Assembly (NCBI RefSeq): GCF_021601625.1
Contig: NZ_BQHR01000011.1
Location: 186,001 to 250,000, forward strand
Length of the DNA stretch: 64,000 nt
Direction: 5' to 3'
DNA from: Pseudomonas paraglycinae
GTDB taxonomy: Bacteria; Pseudomonadota; Gammaproteobacteria; Pseudomonadales; Pseudomonadaceae
Every line of letters starts with the position of its first letter. The first letter of the stretch is position 1. The position numbers and the translations under genes are program-made. The notes under the pieces were generated by a model. The model did not search any database. It had not been told where the DNA came from and saw only the letters and a program-made list of their open reading frames with translations. Below are positions 9,442 to 17,782 of the stretch, piece after piece.

Positions 9442-9466
9442 ATTGCATTCAGATATTGCATACAAT
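9442..9466. promoter_or_regulatory. Putative tandem GntR operator upstream of the ABC operon
   Basis: ATTGCATTCAGA at 9442 and ATTGCATACAAT at 9455 are repeated at a 13-bp interval. The second is a near-palindrome (ATTG..CAAT) of the shape bound by many FCD-type GntR repressors. The pair lies in an unusually AT-rich stretch just before the ribosome site (GAGGA, 9472-9476) of the operon, where a bound repressor would block transcription. The assignment to the adjacent regulator is inferred. Confidence 0.5.
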
Positions 9467-9486
9467 AATTAGAGGATTGCACCATT

Positions 9487-10572
9487 ATGGGTCAACCAAT
9501 AGCCATTGAAGTGCGTAACGTATCCAAGCGGTATTCTGATGATCCAGGCCTGGCGCCGGCCCTCGATAACGTCTCGGTGAACATCGCCGACAACGAATTC
9601 TTCACTCTCCTCGGCCCCTCGGGCTGCGGCAAGACCACCCTGCTGCGCACCATCGCCGGTTTCGAACACGTCAGCGACGGCGAGATCCGTCTGGCGGGCG
9701 AAACGGTCAATCACCTGCCGCCGTTCAAGCGTCGGGTCAACACGGTGTTCCAGAGTTACGCGCTGTTTCCGCACATGAGTGTCGCGCAGAATATCGCCTT
9801 CGGCCTCGAGATGCAGGGTCTTGATCGCAAGACGATTCCGGGACGGGTCGACGAAATGCTCGCGCTGGTGCAGATGGAGCACTTGGCCGGGCGCAAACCG
9901 GCGGAATTATCCGGCGGCCAACAACAGCGCGTCGCTCTGGCCCGGGCCCTGGCGCCTAAGCCGAAAGTGCTGTTGCTCGACGAGCCGCTGTCGGCGCTGG
10001 ATCTGAAGCTGCGCAAGGAAATGCAGGTCGAACTCAAGCGCGTGCAGCAGGAAGCCGGCATCACCTTCATCTTCGTCACCCACGATCAGGAAGAAGCCCT
10101 GACCCTGTCCGACCGGATCGCGGTGATGTCCGCCGGCAAGATCCTGCAGATCGGCACCCCGACCGACATCTATGAACGACCGCAGCACCGCTTCGTCGCC
10201 CAGTTCATCGGCGACATCAATTTCCTCCCCGGCCAGCTCAAGCGCGGGGAACACAACGAAAACATTTTCGTGCCGAACGGCATGCCGGTGGAAATCCCTT
10301 GTCCGCCCCAAGGCGTCAGCGGCAGCAGCGTGCAACTGGCGTTCCGCCCCGAGCGTTCGCAACTGGTCGCGGCGGATCAACCGCATCATCTTCGCGGTGT
10401 GATCGAGGCGGTTCTGTATGTCGGCACCGCGACGCTGTACCAGTGCCGCTTGAACAACGACATCAAAGTCATGCTGCGGGAAAACAACGAAGGCCTGAAC
10501 CGTGGTCGTGCAGTCGGCGAGCGCGTGGCAGTGCATTTGCCGCCCCAGGCCTGCCTGTTGATGGAGGCCTGA
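9487..10572 (+). CDS. ABC transporter ATP-binding protein, polyamine/opine (PotA) type
   Basis: The 361-residue ATPase has Walker A GPSGCGKTT (43-51), the signature LSGGQQQR, Walker B VLLLDEPLSALD, the switch His in FVTHDQEEA, and a C-terminal TOBE-like extension of about 120 residues containing FRPERSQLV, as in PotA/PhnT-type ATPases. It powers uptake by the two permeases encoded next (10574 and 11488), with the binding protein at 12295. It is the first gene of an operon running to 16973. The start ATG follows GAGGA by ten bases. The transported compound is unknown; the family mostly handles polyamines, opines and 2-aminoethylphosphonate-like amines. Confidence 0.93.
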   Translation: MGQPIAIEVRNVSKRYSDDPGLAPALDNVSVNIADNEFFTLLGPSGCGKTTLLRTIAGFEHVSDGEIRLAGETVNHLPPFKRRVNTVFQSYALFPHMSVAQNIAFGLEMQGLDRKTIPGRVDEMLALVQMEHLAGRKPAELSGGQQQRVALARALAPKPKVLLLDEPLSALDLKLRKEMQVELKRVQQEAGITFIFVTHDQEEALTLSDRIAVMSAGKILQIGTPTDIYERPQHRFVAQFIGDINFLPGQLKRGEHNENIFVPNGMPVEIPCPPQGVSGSSVQLAFRPERSQLVAADQPHHLRGVIEAVLYVGTATLYQCRLNNDIKVMLRENNEGLNRGRAVGERVAVHLPPQACLLMEA

Positions 10573-10573
10573 G

Positions 10574-11491
10574 ATGAGCGTCAGCAGCACTTCCCCCTCC
10601 CTCAACCGCGCGCTGTTGCTCAGCCCGGTGGTGTTGACCCTGCTCGCCCTGATCGCCATTCCGCTGGGGATCATGGGTTACATCAGCCTGCTGCCGCGCA
10701 ACACCTACGGCGGCGTTGACTGGCAGGCCCAATGGCAACTGCAGAGTTACGTGCAGCTGTTTTTCCAGGAAGGTTTCGACGGCGAACTGGAGCTGAACTG
10801 GGTCTACGCCCAGGCGCTGTTGCGCTCGGTGTTCCAGGCCGGTGGCACCACGGTGCTGTGCTTTCTGTTCGGATTTCCGGTGGCGCTGTGGATGTCGAGC
10901 CTGACTCCGCGCCGACGCAATCTGATGGTGTTGCTCATCACCATTCCATTCTGGACCAACCTGCTGATCCGCAACTACGCGTGGCTGATCATCCTGCGCG
11001 AACAGGGCTGGGTCGCCCAGAGCCTCAACGCGCTGTTTCCGAGCGCCGGTGGCATCACCCTGCTCTACAACGACTTCGCGGTCAGCGTCGGTCTGGTCTA
11101 CAGCTTTCTGCCGTTCATGATCCTGCCGATCTACTCGACCCTGGAAAAACTCGACTGGCGTCTGGTGGAAGCCGCCTATGACCTGGGCGCCAACCGCTGG
11201 CATGCGCTGCGCCGGATCATCCTGCCGCTGTCAATGCCCGGGGTGATTGCCGGCGCGTTGCTGGTGTTCGTGCCGAGCCTCGGCGCCTTCATCACCCCGG
11301 CGATCCTTGGCGGCGGCAAGACCCTGATGATCGGCAACCTGATCCAGCAGCAATTCGGCACCGCGCGCAACTGGCCGCTGGGCAGTTCGCTGTCGTTCCT
11401 GTTGCTGGGGATTCTGCTGTTGTCGCTGGTGCTCTACGCCCTCTACAGCCGCAGCGCGGCGAAAACCCTGAACCGGGGAGCGAAAGCATGA
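10574..11491 (+). CDS. ABC transporter permease, PotB/PotH type
   Basis: This is an inner-membrane protein of 305 residues with six or so hydrophobic helices. The EAA cytoplasmic loop reads EAAYDLGANRWHALRRIILPLSMPG and contacts the ATPase. It begins one base after the stop of the ATPase gene and overlaps the next permease by 4 bp (ATGA), so the subunits are probably translationally coupled. A large periplasmic segment between the first two helices (about residues 35-90) is typical of PotB-like permeases. Confidence 0.92.
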   Translation: MSVSSTSPSLNRALLLSPVVLTLLALIAIPLGIMGYISLLPRNTYGGVDWQAQWQLQSYVQLFFQEGFDGELELNWVYAQALLRSVFQAGGTTVLCFLFGFPVALWMSSLTPRRRNLMVLLITIPFWTNLLIRNYAWLIILREQGWVAQSLNALFPSAGGITLLYNDFAVSVGLVYSFLPFMILPIYSTLEKLDWRLVEAAYDLGANRWHALRRIILPLSMPGVIAGALLVFVPSLGAFITPAILGGGKTLMIGNLIQQQFGTARNWPLGSSLSFLLLGILLLSLVLYALYSRSAAKTLNRGAKA

Positions 11492-12276
11492 TCTCTCTGC
11501 ACCTGAAAAAACTCCCGGCGACCCGGGAAATCAGCCTGCTGATTCTCGCCTACCTGTACGTTCCGATCCTGGTGTTGATCGCCTACAGCTTCAACGCCAA
11601 CCGCTCGGCGACGGTGTGGACCGAGTTCTCGTTCGCCTGGTACGGGCGGATCCTGGCCAACCCGTCGATCCAGACCGCGGCGCTGAACTCAATCATCGTT
11701 GCCACCATCGCCACCGTGTGCGCCACGGCGATTGCACTGCTGGCGGCGCTGGCGACTTACCGGCCGTTCTACGGACAGAAAATGGTCGAGGGCGGGATCA
11801 ACCTGCCGCTGATCCTGCCGGAGATCGTCACCGCCGTGGCTACCCTGCTGCTGTTCATGGCGCTGGGGATCAAGCTCGGGCTGATGACGGTGATCGTCGC
11901 GCACATCGGCTTCTGCATTCCGTTCGCCTACCTGCCGATCCGCGCACGGCTCAACGATCTGGACAAGAGCCTGCTGGAGGCCGCCAACGATCTGTACGCC
12001 AACCCGTGGCAGGTGTTCCGCCGCGTGACCTTGCCGCTGCTGTGGCCGGCGGTGTTGTCCGGTTCGGTGCTGGCGTTCGTGGTCAGCCTCGACGATTTCA
12101 TCATGACCTTCTTCGTCGCCGGGCCCGGCTCGACCACGTTGCCGGTGTACATCTTCTCGGCGATCAAGGCCGGCGTGACGCCCGAGATCAACGCGATCTC
12201 GACGCTGATGCTGGTGATTTCCATCGTGCTCGTGGTGCTGGCCTTCTGGCTTGGCCAACGCGGCAAACAACAATAA
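11488..12276 (+). CDS. ABC transporter permease, PotC/PotI type
   Basis: This 262-residue inner-membrane permease has about six hydrophobic helices and the EAA loop EAANDLYANPWQVFRRVTLP. It forms a heterodimer with the preceding permease in this family. The start overlaps the upstream stop (ATGA), and the binding-protein gene follows after 18 bp. SLDDFIMTFFVAGPG near residue 205 is a typical PotC-family signature. Confidence 0.92.
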   Translation: MISLHLKKLPATREISLLILAYLYVPILVLIAYSFNANRSATVWTEFSFAWYGRILANPSIQTAALNSIIVATIATVCATAIALLAALATYRPFYGQKMVEGGINLPLILPEIVTAVATLLLFMALGIKLGLMTVIVAHIGFCIPFAYLPIRARLNDLDKSLLEAANDLYANPWQVFRRVTLPLLWPAVLSGSVLAFVVSLDDFIMTFFVAGPGSTTLPVYIFSAIKAGVTPEINAISTLMLVISIVLVVLAFWLGQRGKQQ

Positions 12277-12294
12277 ACCTGGAGCGCTCTGTTC

Positions 12295-13347
12295 ATGAAA
12301 ACCAAAAGCATGCGTTTGGCTATTTCCGGTCTGGTCCTGAGTTGTTTCACCGCGTTCAGCGCCCACGCCGCCGAGCCCAAGCAATTGTTCTTCTACAACT
12401 GGACCGATTACTACCCGGTGGACCTGCTGGCCAAGTTCGAAAAGGAAACCGGGATCAAGGTCACCATGGACGGCTACGACAGCAACGAAACCCTGCTCGC
12501 CAAGTTGCAGGCCGGCGGCGCGGCGTATGACGTGATCGTGCCGTCGCAGTCGATCATGCAGACGCTGATCAAGCAGGATCTGCTGCTGGAAATCGACGCC
12601 CCGAGCCTGAACAACTTCCAGTACGTCAAAGGCCCGTTCCGCGACCCGAGCTTCGACCCGGGCCGCAAGTTTTCGGCGCCGTATCTGTGGGGCACCACCG
12701 GGTTTTCCTATGACAGCGCCCGGGTGCCGGGCGGCAAGCTCGATGATTCGTGGAAAGAATTCTTCGAACCGCGCAAGGAACTGCAAGGCCAGCTCGCCGC
12801 CCTCGACACTTCCAGCAGCGTGATCAACGCCGCCAGCCATTACCTGAACGTCGACGAATGCACGGAAAACCCGCAGGACGCCAAACGCATACTCGAACTG
12901 CTGCAAAAGCAGAAACCGTTTTTGAAGATGTACAGCTCCGACAACACCGTGGATCGCATGGCCTCGGGCGAAGTGATCATGATGCAGAACTGGAACGGCT
13001 CGACGGCCCGCGCCACGTTGCAGAAGAGCACCATCAAATACGTGTACCCGAAAGAAGGCCTGGCAATGTTCCAGGACAACTTCGCCGTACCGAAAAGCGC
13101 GCCGCATCCGGGCAACGCCAAGATCTTTATCGACTGGATGATGAAACCGGAGAACGCGGCGGCCGTGTCCAACGCGATTGCCTATGCCAACGGGATTCAG
13201 AGCGATCAGTTGCTGGATGCGAAATGGAAGGTCATGGACGCGATCAACATGCCCGAGGAATACGCCTCGCGGCTGCGGCCGGAGAAGGAATGCAGCAACA
13301 AGGCGCGGGAGCTGCAGGACCGGATCTGGTCGAAGCTTAAGGGTTGA
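12295..13347 (+). CDS. Periplasmic substrate-binding protein, PotD/PotF type
   Basis: The 350-residue protein begins with a Sec signal peptide (Lys-rich start, hydrophobic core, cleavage near FSAHAAEP at about residue 24). The mature protein opens with LFFYNWTDYYP, the hallmark of PotD/PotF-like spermidine/putrescine binding proteins. It captures the substrate for the permeases at 10574 and 11488. A GC-rich nested palindrome (13400-13592) follows it inside the operon, ahead of the amidohydrolase genes. Such a hairpin could stabilise the transporter portion of the mRNA or lower downstream expression. The ligand cannot be named from the sequence. Confidence 0.92.
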   Translation: MKTKSMRLAISGLVLSCFTAFSAHAAEPKQLFFYNWTDYYPVDLLAKFEKETGIKVTMDGYDSNETLLAKLQAGGAAYDVIVPSQSIMQTLIKQDLLLEIDAPSLNNFQYVKGPFRDPSFDPGRKFSAPYLWGTTGFSYDSARVPGGKLDDSWKEFFEPRKELQGQLAALDTSSSVINAASHYLNVDECTENPQDAKRILELLQKQKPFLKMYSSDNTVDRMASGEVIMMQNWNGSTARATLQKSTIKYVYPKEGLAMFQDNFAVPKSAPHPGNAKIFIDWMMKPENAAAVSNAIAYANGIQSDQLLDAKWKVMDAINMPEEYASRLRPEKECSNKARELQDRIWSKLKG

Positions 13348-13399
13348 TCGTGGATCGCTGGTTTTATCTGAGCGCGCGACTCCCAGATCGACTTGAAAG

Positions 13400-13592
13400 C
13401 CCCCTCACCCTAGCCCTCTCCCGGAGGGAGAGGGGACTGACCGCATTGTCTCGAGAGATACGCCGACCTGAAAGACCTGGTCGATTATGGATTCAGAGCC
13501 GTTCATTCAGGTCGGCGTAGCTCTTCAATATCCCCCATTCGGTCCCCTCTCCCTCCGGGCGGTCCGACGTTTCGGGAGGGCTAGGGTGAGGG
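13400..13592. repeat. MITE-like nested-palindrome element, copy A
   Basis: The outer ends CCCCTCACCCTAGCCCTCTC and GGGAGGGCTAGGGTGAGGG are inverted repeats. Inside, TACGCCGACCTGAA (13459-13472) and TTCAGGTCGGCGTA (13506-13519) are a perfect 14-bp inverted repeat. The whole element can fold as a long interrupted hairpin and has no coding capacity that resembles its neighbours. Related copies lie at 33177-33383 and 39709-39887. It separates the binding-protein gene from the first amidohydrolase gene on the same strand. Confidence 0.85.
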
Positions 13593-13621
13593 AAAAAATT
13601 TCAAAGAACACCGAGGTTCCC

Positions 13622-14818
13622 ATGTCCCACCCCCGCTGGCTCAGAAACATCCGCCCCTACGGCGCCCCCGCCGAAGACCTGCTGATCGAAAACGGCAAGT
13701 TCACCCAACGCCGCCCGGCCTCCAGCACCCCGCTGGCCGCCACCGACATCGACGGCCAGAACCAGCTCCTGACCGCGCCGCTGGTGGAAAGCCACGTCCA
13801 CCTCGACAAGACCCTGTACGGCCAACCCTGGCGCCCGAACAGCGCCGGCCCGACGCTCAAGGACTACATCAGCAACGAGCGCCGCGTCCTGCGTGAAGTC
13901 AAAGCGCCGATCGCCGAACGCGCCGGCGCGCTGCTGGAAAACTGCATCGCCCGGGGTTCGCTGACCATGCGTTGCCACGTCGACATCGACCCGGAATTCG
14001 GCCTGCGCCACGTCGAGGCCATGCAACAACTGCGCGAAACCTACAACGACCTGATCGACCTGCAACTGGTGGTGTTCCCGCAAACCGGCCTGATCAGCCG
14101 CCCCGGCACCGCCGAACTGATGCGCGAAGCCATGGCCCTGGGCGTGGAAAACGTCGGCGGGCTCGACCCGTGCGGCATCGACAACGACCCGATCGCGCAG
14201 CTGGATTTCGTGTTCAAACTGGCAAGCGAATTCCAGCGTGGCGTCGACATTCACCTGCACGACAAAGGAGAACTGGGCCTGTGGCAGATCGCCCGGATCG
14301 CCGATTACACCGAGCGTTTCAACCTGCAGAACCGGGTGATGATCAGCCACGCCTATTGCCTCGGCATGTTGCCGTGGAGTCAGGTCAAACCGGTCGCCGA
14401 ACGCCTAGCCGCGCTGGGCATTTCGTTGATGAGTTCGGCGCCGGCCGATTGCGCGGTTCCACCGTTTCTGGCGTTGCGTGAAGCCGGTGTCAACGTGTGC
14501 CTGGGCTCCGACGGCATTCGTGATGCGTGGTCGCCGATGGGCAATGGCGACATGCTGGAACGGGCGATGCTGCTGGCATTCCGTTTCGACCTGGGCAAGG
14601 ACGAAGAACTGGCGGCGGCGTTCGACGCCGCGACGGTGAACGGTGCGCGCGCATTGGGGATCGAGGATTACGGCTTCGCCATCGGCAAGCCTGCGGATTT
14701 TCTGCTGATGCCGGTCGAAACCCTCGGTGAAGCCGTGGTTTCGCGCCCTGTGCGCCAGGTCTATCGCGGCGGCGAACTGATCGCCAGCGGCGGTCGTCTG
14801 CTGGGCAGCCGTCTGTGA
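13622..14818 (+). CDS. Cytosine deaminase-like amidohydrolase
   Basis: The protein has 398 residues from the ATG preceded by GAGG; an in-frame extension further upstream runs through the repeat element and is not credible. Metal-site motifs of the cytosine deaminase/AtzC branch of the amidohydrolase superfamily are present in order: ESHVHLDK (His58, His60), VDIHLHDKGE, MISHAYCLG and CLGSDGIRDAWSP (catalytic Asp). It is therefore likely to be an active metal-dependent deaminase or amidohydrolase acting on a ring or amide nitrogen. It overlaps the second amidohydrolase gene by 4 bp and shares an operon with a small-amine-type importer, so it probably processes the imported compound in the cytoplasm. 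The substrate is unknown. Confidence 0.88.
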   Translation: MSHPRWLRNIRPYGAPAEDLLIENGKFTQRRPASSTPLAATDIDGQNQLLTAPLVESHVHLDKTLYGQPWRPNSAGPTLKDYISNERRVLREVKAPIAERAGALLENCIARGSLTMRCHVDIDPEFGLRHVEAMQQLRETYNDLIDLQLVVFPQTGLISRPGTAELMREAMALGVENVGGLDPCGIDNDPIAQLDFVFKLASEFQRGVDIHLHDKGELGLWQIARIADYTERFNLQNRVMISHAYCLGMLPWSQVKPVAERLAALGISLMSSAPADCAVPPFLALREAGVNVCLGSDGIRDAWSPMGNGDMLERAMLLAFRFDLGKDEELAAAFDAATVNGARALGIEDYGFAIGKPADFLLMPVETLGEAVVSRPVRQVYRGGELIASGGRLLGSRL

Positions 14819-16302
14819 AACGGATCGGCCTGAAGGCCGGTTGCGTGGTCGGCTTCGACGGCACGCAGCATGTGCTGTGGCGTGACGGTGAAGTGGTATT
14901 CAGCGGATCGCGTATCGAATTTGTCGGGCGCGGATACCAAGGGCCGGTGGATCAGTGGATCGACTACGGCAATGCGCTGATCGGCCCCGGTTTCATCGAC
15001 CTGGATGCCCTCGGCGATCTCGACTCCACGGTACTGACCCTGGACAACGGCGACGAGCGCGCGATGGGCCGGATGTGGTCGGCGGAGTATCTGGCGGCCG
15101 GCCCGCGTGAGTCGTTCAGCCCCGAAGAAGAAGTCTTCAAGTACCGCTACGCCTTCACCCAGTTGATCCGCAACGGCATCACCACGGCGATGCCGATCAC
15201 CTCGATGTACTACCGCGAATGGGCGGAGACCTACGACGAGTTCGCGGCTGTGGCCGATGTGGCGGGCGAGCTGGGCCTGCGCACGTACCTCGGCCCCTGC
15301 TACATGAGCGGCATGAGTTACTGGCGCGCCGACGGCACCCTCGCCCACCACTGGGATGAGGCTCGGGGCCTGGCGGGTCTGGATGCGGCCGAACGGTTTT
15401 TCAAGGATTTCGATGGTGCGCATGCCGGGCTGATTCGCGGTGCGCTGCTGCCGGATCGCATCCAGACCTGCACCCCGGCGCTGCTTAAGCGCACGTCCGC
15501 ATTGAGTCGCGAGCTGAACGCGCCGATGCGTTTGCACTGCTGTCAGGCGCTGGGTGAGGTGGCGATGGTCGAACAGTTGCGCGGCACTACGCCGCTGGGC
15601 TGGTTGCAGCAGCTGGACCTGCTCAACCCGCGCAGCCTGTTGCCCCACGGCATCTACACCTCGGGCGATGACGATCTGCAACGGGTCATCGACGGCGGCG
15701 CCAGTCTGGTGCACTGCCCACTGGTGTTCGCCCGCGATGGCGAAGCACTGAATTCGTTCGGCCGCTATCGTGCCAAGGGCATCAACTTCGCCCTCGGCAC
15801 CGACACCTGGCCGGCGGACTTGCTGGCCAACATGCGCCACGGTCTGAACATCGCCCGCTTGATGGAGGGCGGCTCGGCACTGACCAGCAGCCTCGATCTA
15901 TACAACGCCGCGACCCTCGGCGGCGCCAAGGCATTGGGCCGTGATGACCTCGGTCGCCTGGCCCCCGGCGCCAAAGCGGATATCACCGTTTTCAACCTGC
16001 GCGGTCTGCACCTGGGCCCGCTGTTCGATCCACTGAAAAACCTGCTGCTGGCCGGGCGCGGCGACGACTGCATCGCCAGTTTCATCGACGGTCGCTGCGT
16101 GATGCACGACGGTCAGGTCAACGGGGTCGACTACCCCACTCTGCAGCGCCAGGCCCAGCGCCAATACGAAAAACTGATGCGCAGCCATAGCGACCGGGCC
16201 TTTGGCCGACCGGACTGGAAAACCCTGTTCCAGCCGGCCATTCCATTCGCCGACGACTACAGCGCCGAAGCGCCGTTGAGCGCCATCGATCCACTTCTTT
16301 AG
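14815..16302 (+). CDS. Amidohydrolase-superfamily protein lacking the first HxH motif
   Basis: The 495-residue protein starts at a GTG that overlaps the previous stop (GTGA). The overall pattern is that of TrzA/AtzA or guanine deaminase-type hydrolases: the N-terminal PGFIDLDALGD region, then LHCCQALGE, LPHGIYTS, a late GTDTWPADLL and the C-terminal LAPGAKADITVF. Where family members carry HxH, this protein reads D64-A-L66, so two of the usual metal ligands are absent while the later His and Asp positions remain. It may use one differently bound metal, or be a partner or regulatory paralogue of the preceding enzyme. The fold is clear; activity and substrate are not. Confidence 0.82.
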   Translation: MKRIGLKAGCVVGFDGTQHVLWRDGEVVFSGSRIEFVGRGYQGPVDQWIDYGNALIGPGFIDLDALGDLDSTVLTLDNGDERAMGRMWSAEYLAAGPRESFSPEEEVFKYRYAFTQLIRNGITTAMPITSMYYREWAETYDEFAAVADVAGELGLRTYLGPCYMSGMSYWRADGTLAHHWDEARGLAGLDAAERFFKDFDGAHAGLIRGALLPDRIQTCTPALLKRTSALSRELNAPMRLHCCQALGEVAMVEQLRGTTPLGWLQQLDLLNPRSLLPHGIYTSGDDDLQRVIDGGASLVHCPLVFARDGEALNSFGRYRAKGINFALGTDTWPADLLANMRHGLNIARLMEGGSALTSSLDLYNAATLGGAKALGRDDLGRLAPGAKADITVFNLRGLHLGPLFDPLKNLLLAGRGDDCIASFIDGRCVMHDGQVNGVDYPTLQRQAQRQYEKLMRSHSDRAFGRPDWKTLFQPAIPFADDYSAEAPLSAIDPLL

Positions 16303-16313
16303 AGAACACTGCC

Positions 16314-16973
16314 ATGCACAGCTTCGACTTCAGCCAACTGAGTCCACGGGAAAAATACAAGATTCTGATCGGCAGCGTGGTCCCGCGCCCGATTGCACTG
16401 GTCACTACCATCGATGCCGAAGGCCGGGTCAACGCCGCGCCGTTCAGCTTCTTCAATGCGCTGTCGGCGGACCCGCCCATTCTCGCGCTCGGCGTCGAGA
16501 ACTACGGCGATCAGAGCCCGAAGGACACCACGCGCAATATCCAGATGAATCAGGAGTTCACCGTCAACATCGTCAGCGATGCCTTGGTGGAAGCCATGAA
16601 CGTCTGCGCCGTGCCGTTCGCGCCGGGCTTCGATGAGTTGACCGCAGCAGGGCTGACGGCGATTCCCGGCACCTCGGTCAAATGCCCGCGAATCGGCGAA
16701 GCACCGGTGGCGCTGGAATGCCGGCGGATGATGGCGCTGAACATCGGCCAGTCGCGGGAGATCATTTTTGGCGAAGTGTTGATGGCGCATGTGCGCGACG
16801 AGTTGATCGACCCGAAAACCCTGTACATCGATCAATTGGGGCTGGATGCGATCGGGCGCATGGGCGGCCATGGTTATGCGCGGACCCGGGATTACTTCGA
16901 TTTGCCGACCCGCTCGTTGCAAGCGTGGACGGAAGCACCGGGGGGCGGCGAGCGGTTCTGGCCCGCCAAATAA
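16314..16973 (+). CDS. Flavin reductase-like FMN-binding protein
   Basis: The 219-residue protein has the flavin reductase split-barrel pattern: SVVPRPIALVTTIDAEGRVNAAPFSFF near residues 20-46, then ILALGVE and KDTTRNI, with a long C-terminal region. Proteins of this group bind FMN and either reduce flavin for a partner monooxygenase or act as oxidoreductases themselves. It starts 11 bp after the second amidohydrolase and is the last gene of the operon. No monooxygenase gene is seen nearby, so a direct redox role in the pathway is possible. Function beyond FMN binding is inferred. Confidence 0.85.
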   Translation: MHSFDFSQLSPREKYKILIGSVVPRPIALVTTIDAEGRVNAAPFSFFNALSADPPILALGVENYGDQSPKDTTRNIQMNQEFTVNIVSDALVEAMNVCAVPFAPGFDELTAAGLTAIPGTSVKCPRIGEAPVALECRRMMALNIGQSREIIFGEVLMAHVRDELIDPKTLYIDQLGLDAIGRMGGHGYARTRDYFDLPTRSLQAWTEAPGGGERFWPAK

Positions 16974-16998
16974 AAAAACGGCCCACCGAGGTGGGCCG
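16972..16998 (-). terminator. Intrinsic terminator for the lipoprotein operon
   Basis: CGGCCCACC-GAG-GTGGGCCG is a hairpin with an 8- to 9-bp stem (16979-16998). Read on the minus strand it is followed by a run of seven T. It therefore fits as terminator for the operon transcribed leftward from 18863. On the plus strand the hairpin immediately follows the flavin reductase stop but lacks a T-tract. Confidence 0.7.
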
Positions 16999-17004
16999 CC
17001 GTGC

Positions 17005-17110
17005 TGATCGTTCCCACGCTCCGCGTGGGAATGCATACCGTGACGCTCTGCGTCACAGTGGACGCGGAGCGTCCATGGCGGCATTCCCACGCAGAGCGTG
17101 GAAACGATCA
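17005..17110. repeat. GATCGTTCCCACG-type palindromic element, full-length
   Basis: The element is bounded by TGATCGTTCCCACGC and GCGTGGAAACGATCA. Internally it contains several short hairpins: TTCCCACGC/GCGTGGGAA, GTGACGC/GCGTCAC and GGACGC/GCGTCC. It lies between the convergent catabolic and lipoprotein operons. A shortened relative is at 19018-19063. Elements of this look are common between genes in fluorescent pseudomonads. Confidence 0.75.
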
Positions 17111-17122
17111 GCAGCCTGGGTT

Positions 17123-17782
17123 TCAGTCAGTGCCGTACTTCGGCGACCGTGGCCCGTACAGCAGGCCCGCCGGATGACCGGCCGACAGCAGTCGATTGCT
17201 GGCCACACCGGCAATCGGGTAGCCGGCATCGGTGGAGCTGTTGATGATCTGCTTCACCGCCGCGGTGATCAGCATGCCGATCAGCCCGCCGGCATTGCTG
17301 TTGTTGCCTTCCTCGCTCGACGCCCGGGCCGCACCGGTCCACAGGGTGACGCCGGTTTTCAGGTCGACCAGTTTGGCACTGGCGGTGACGGCGGTTTCGC
17401 TGCTGATCACCATGTAGCGCGTGCCGTACTCGCTGACGGTGATGTACAGCGCTGCGTCGGCACCGAAGATTTCCTGCAGCTTGTTGGCCGGCGCCGCATG
17501 GATGTCATCCGGCGTGGTCAGGCCGTTCTGGCGGAACGTTTCGTCGACCAACGTGATCGGCAGCACGTAGTAACCGGCTTCAGCCAGCGGGAACGTCACT
17601 TGCGACAACAGGCTGTAAGACGCCTTGACGTCCGGCGAGGTGTTCAGCGGCGGCAGCACCAGAATGGATTTCGGCCGCGCTTGCTTGTACGCCGAATAGT
17701 CCACGGTCTTCGGTGCAACGCAGCCACCGAGAACGGTCAGCGCCAGGCCTGCGGCCAGCAGTTTCAAGGCACGGGAGATCAT
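17123..17782 (-). CDS. DUF799 (GNA1162-like) lipoprotein
   Basis: This 219-residue protein has a lipoprotein signal peptide with lipobox LGGC (Cys21) after a hydrophobic stretch. The mature protein (SILVLPPLNTSPDVKASYS near residue 40, and YVLPITLVDETFRQNG) fits the DUF799/GNA1162 lipoprotein family. Neisserial GNA1162 is encoded beside partner lipoproteins and has a TolB/CsgG-like domain. Its start overlaps the stop of the DUF4810 gene by 4 bp. Together with the CsgG-like and DUF4810 genes it makes a conserved trio, probably an envelope-associated complex of unknown role. Confidence 0.87.
   Translation of the reverse strand: MISRALKLLAAGLALTVLGGCVAPKTVDYSAYKQARPKSILVLPPLNTSPDVKASYSLLSQVTFPLAEAGYYVLPITLVDETFRQNGLTTPDDIHAAPANKLQEIFGADAALYITVSEYGTRYMVISSETAVTASAKLVDLKTGVTLWTGAARASSEEGNNSNAGGLIGMLITAAVKQIINSSTDAGYPIAGVASNRLLSAGHPAGLLYGPRSPKYGTD

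Noticed and set aside
11689-13107. A 472-codon open frame antisense to the permease and binding-protein genes
   Set aside because: It runs across two well-supported genes and the gap between them, with no recognisable motifs.
13487-13621. N-terminal extension of the first amidohydrolase through the repeat element
   Set aside because: The frame is open but encodes part of the palindromic repeat; the ATG at 13622 has its own GAGG and matches the family start.
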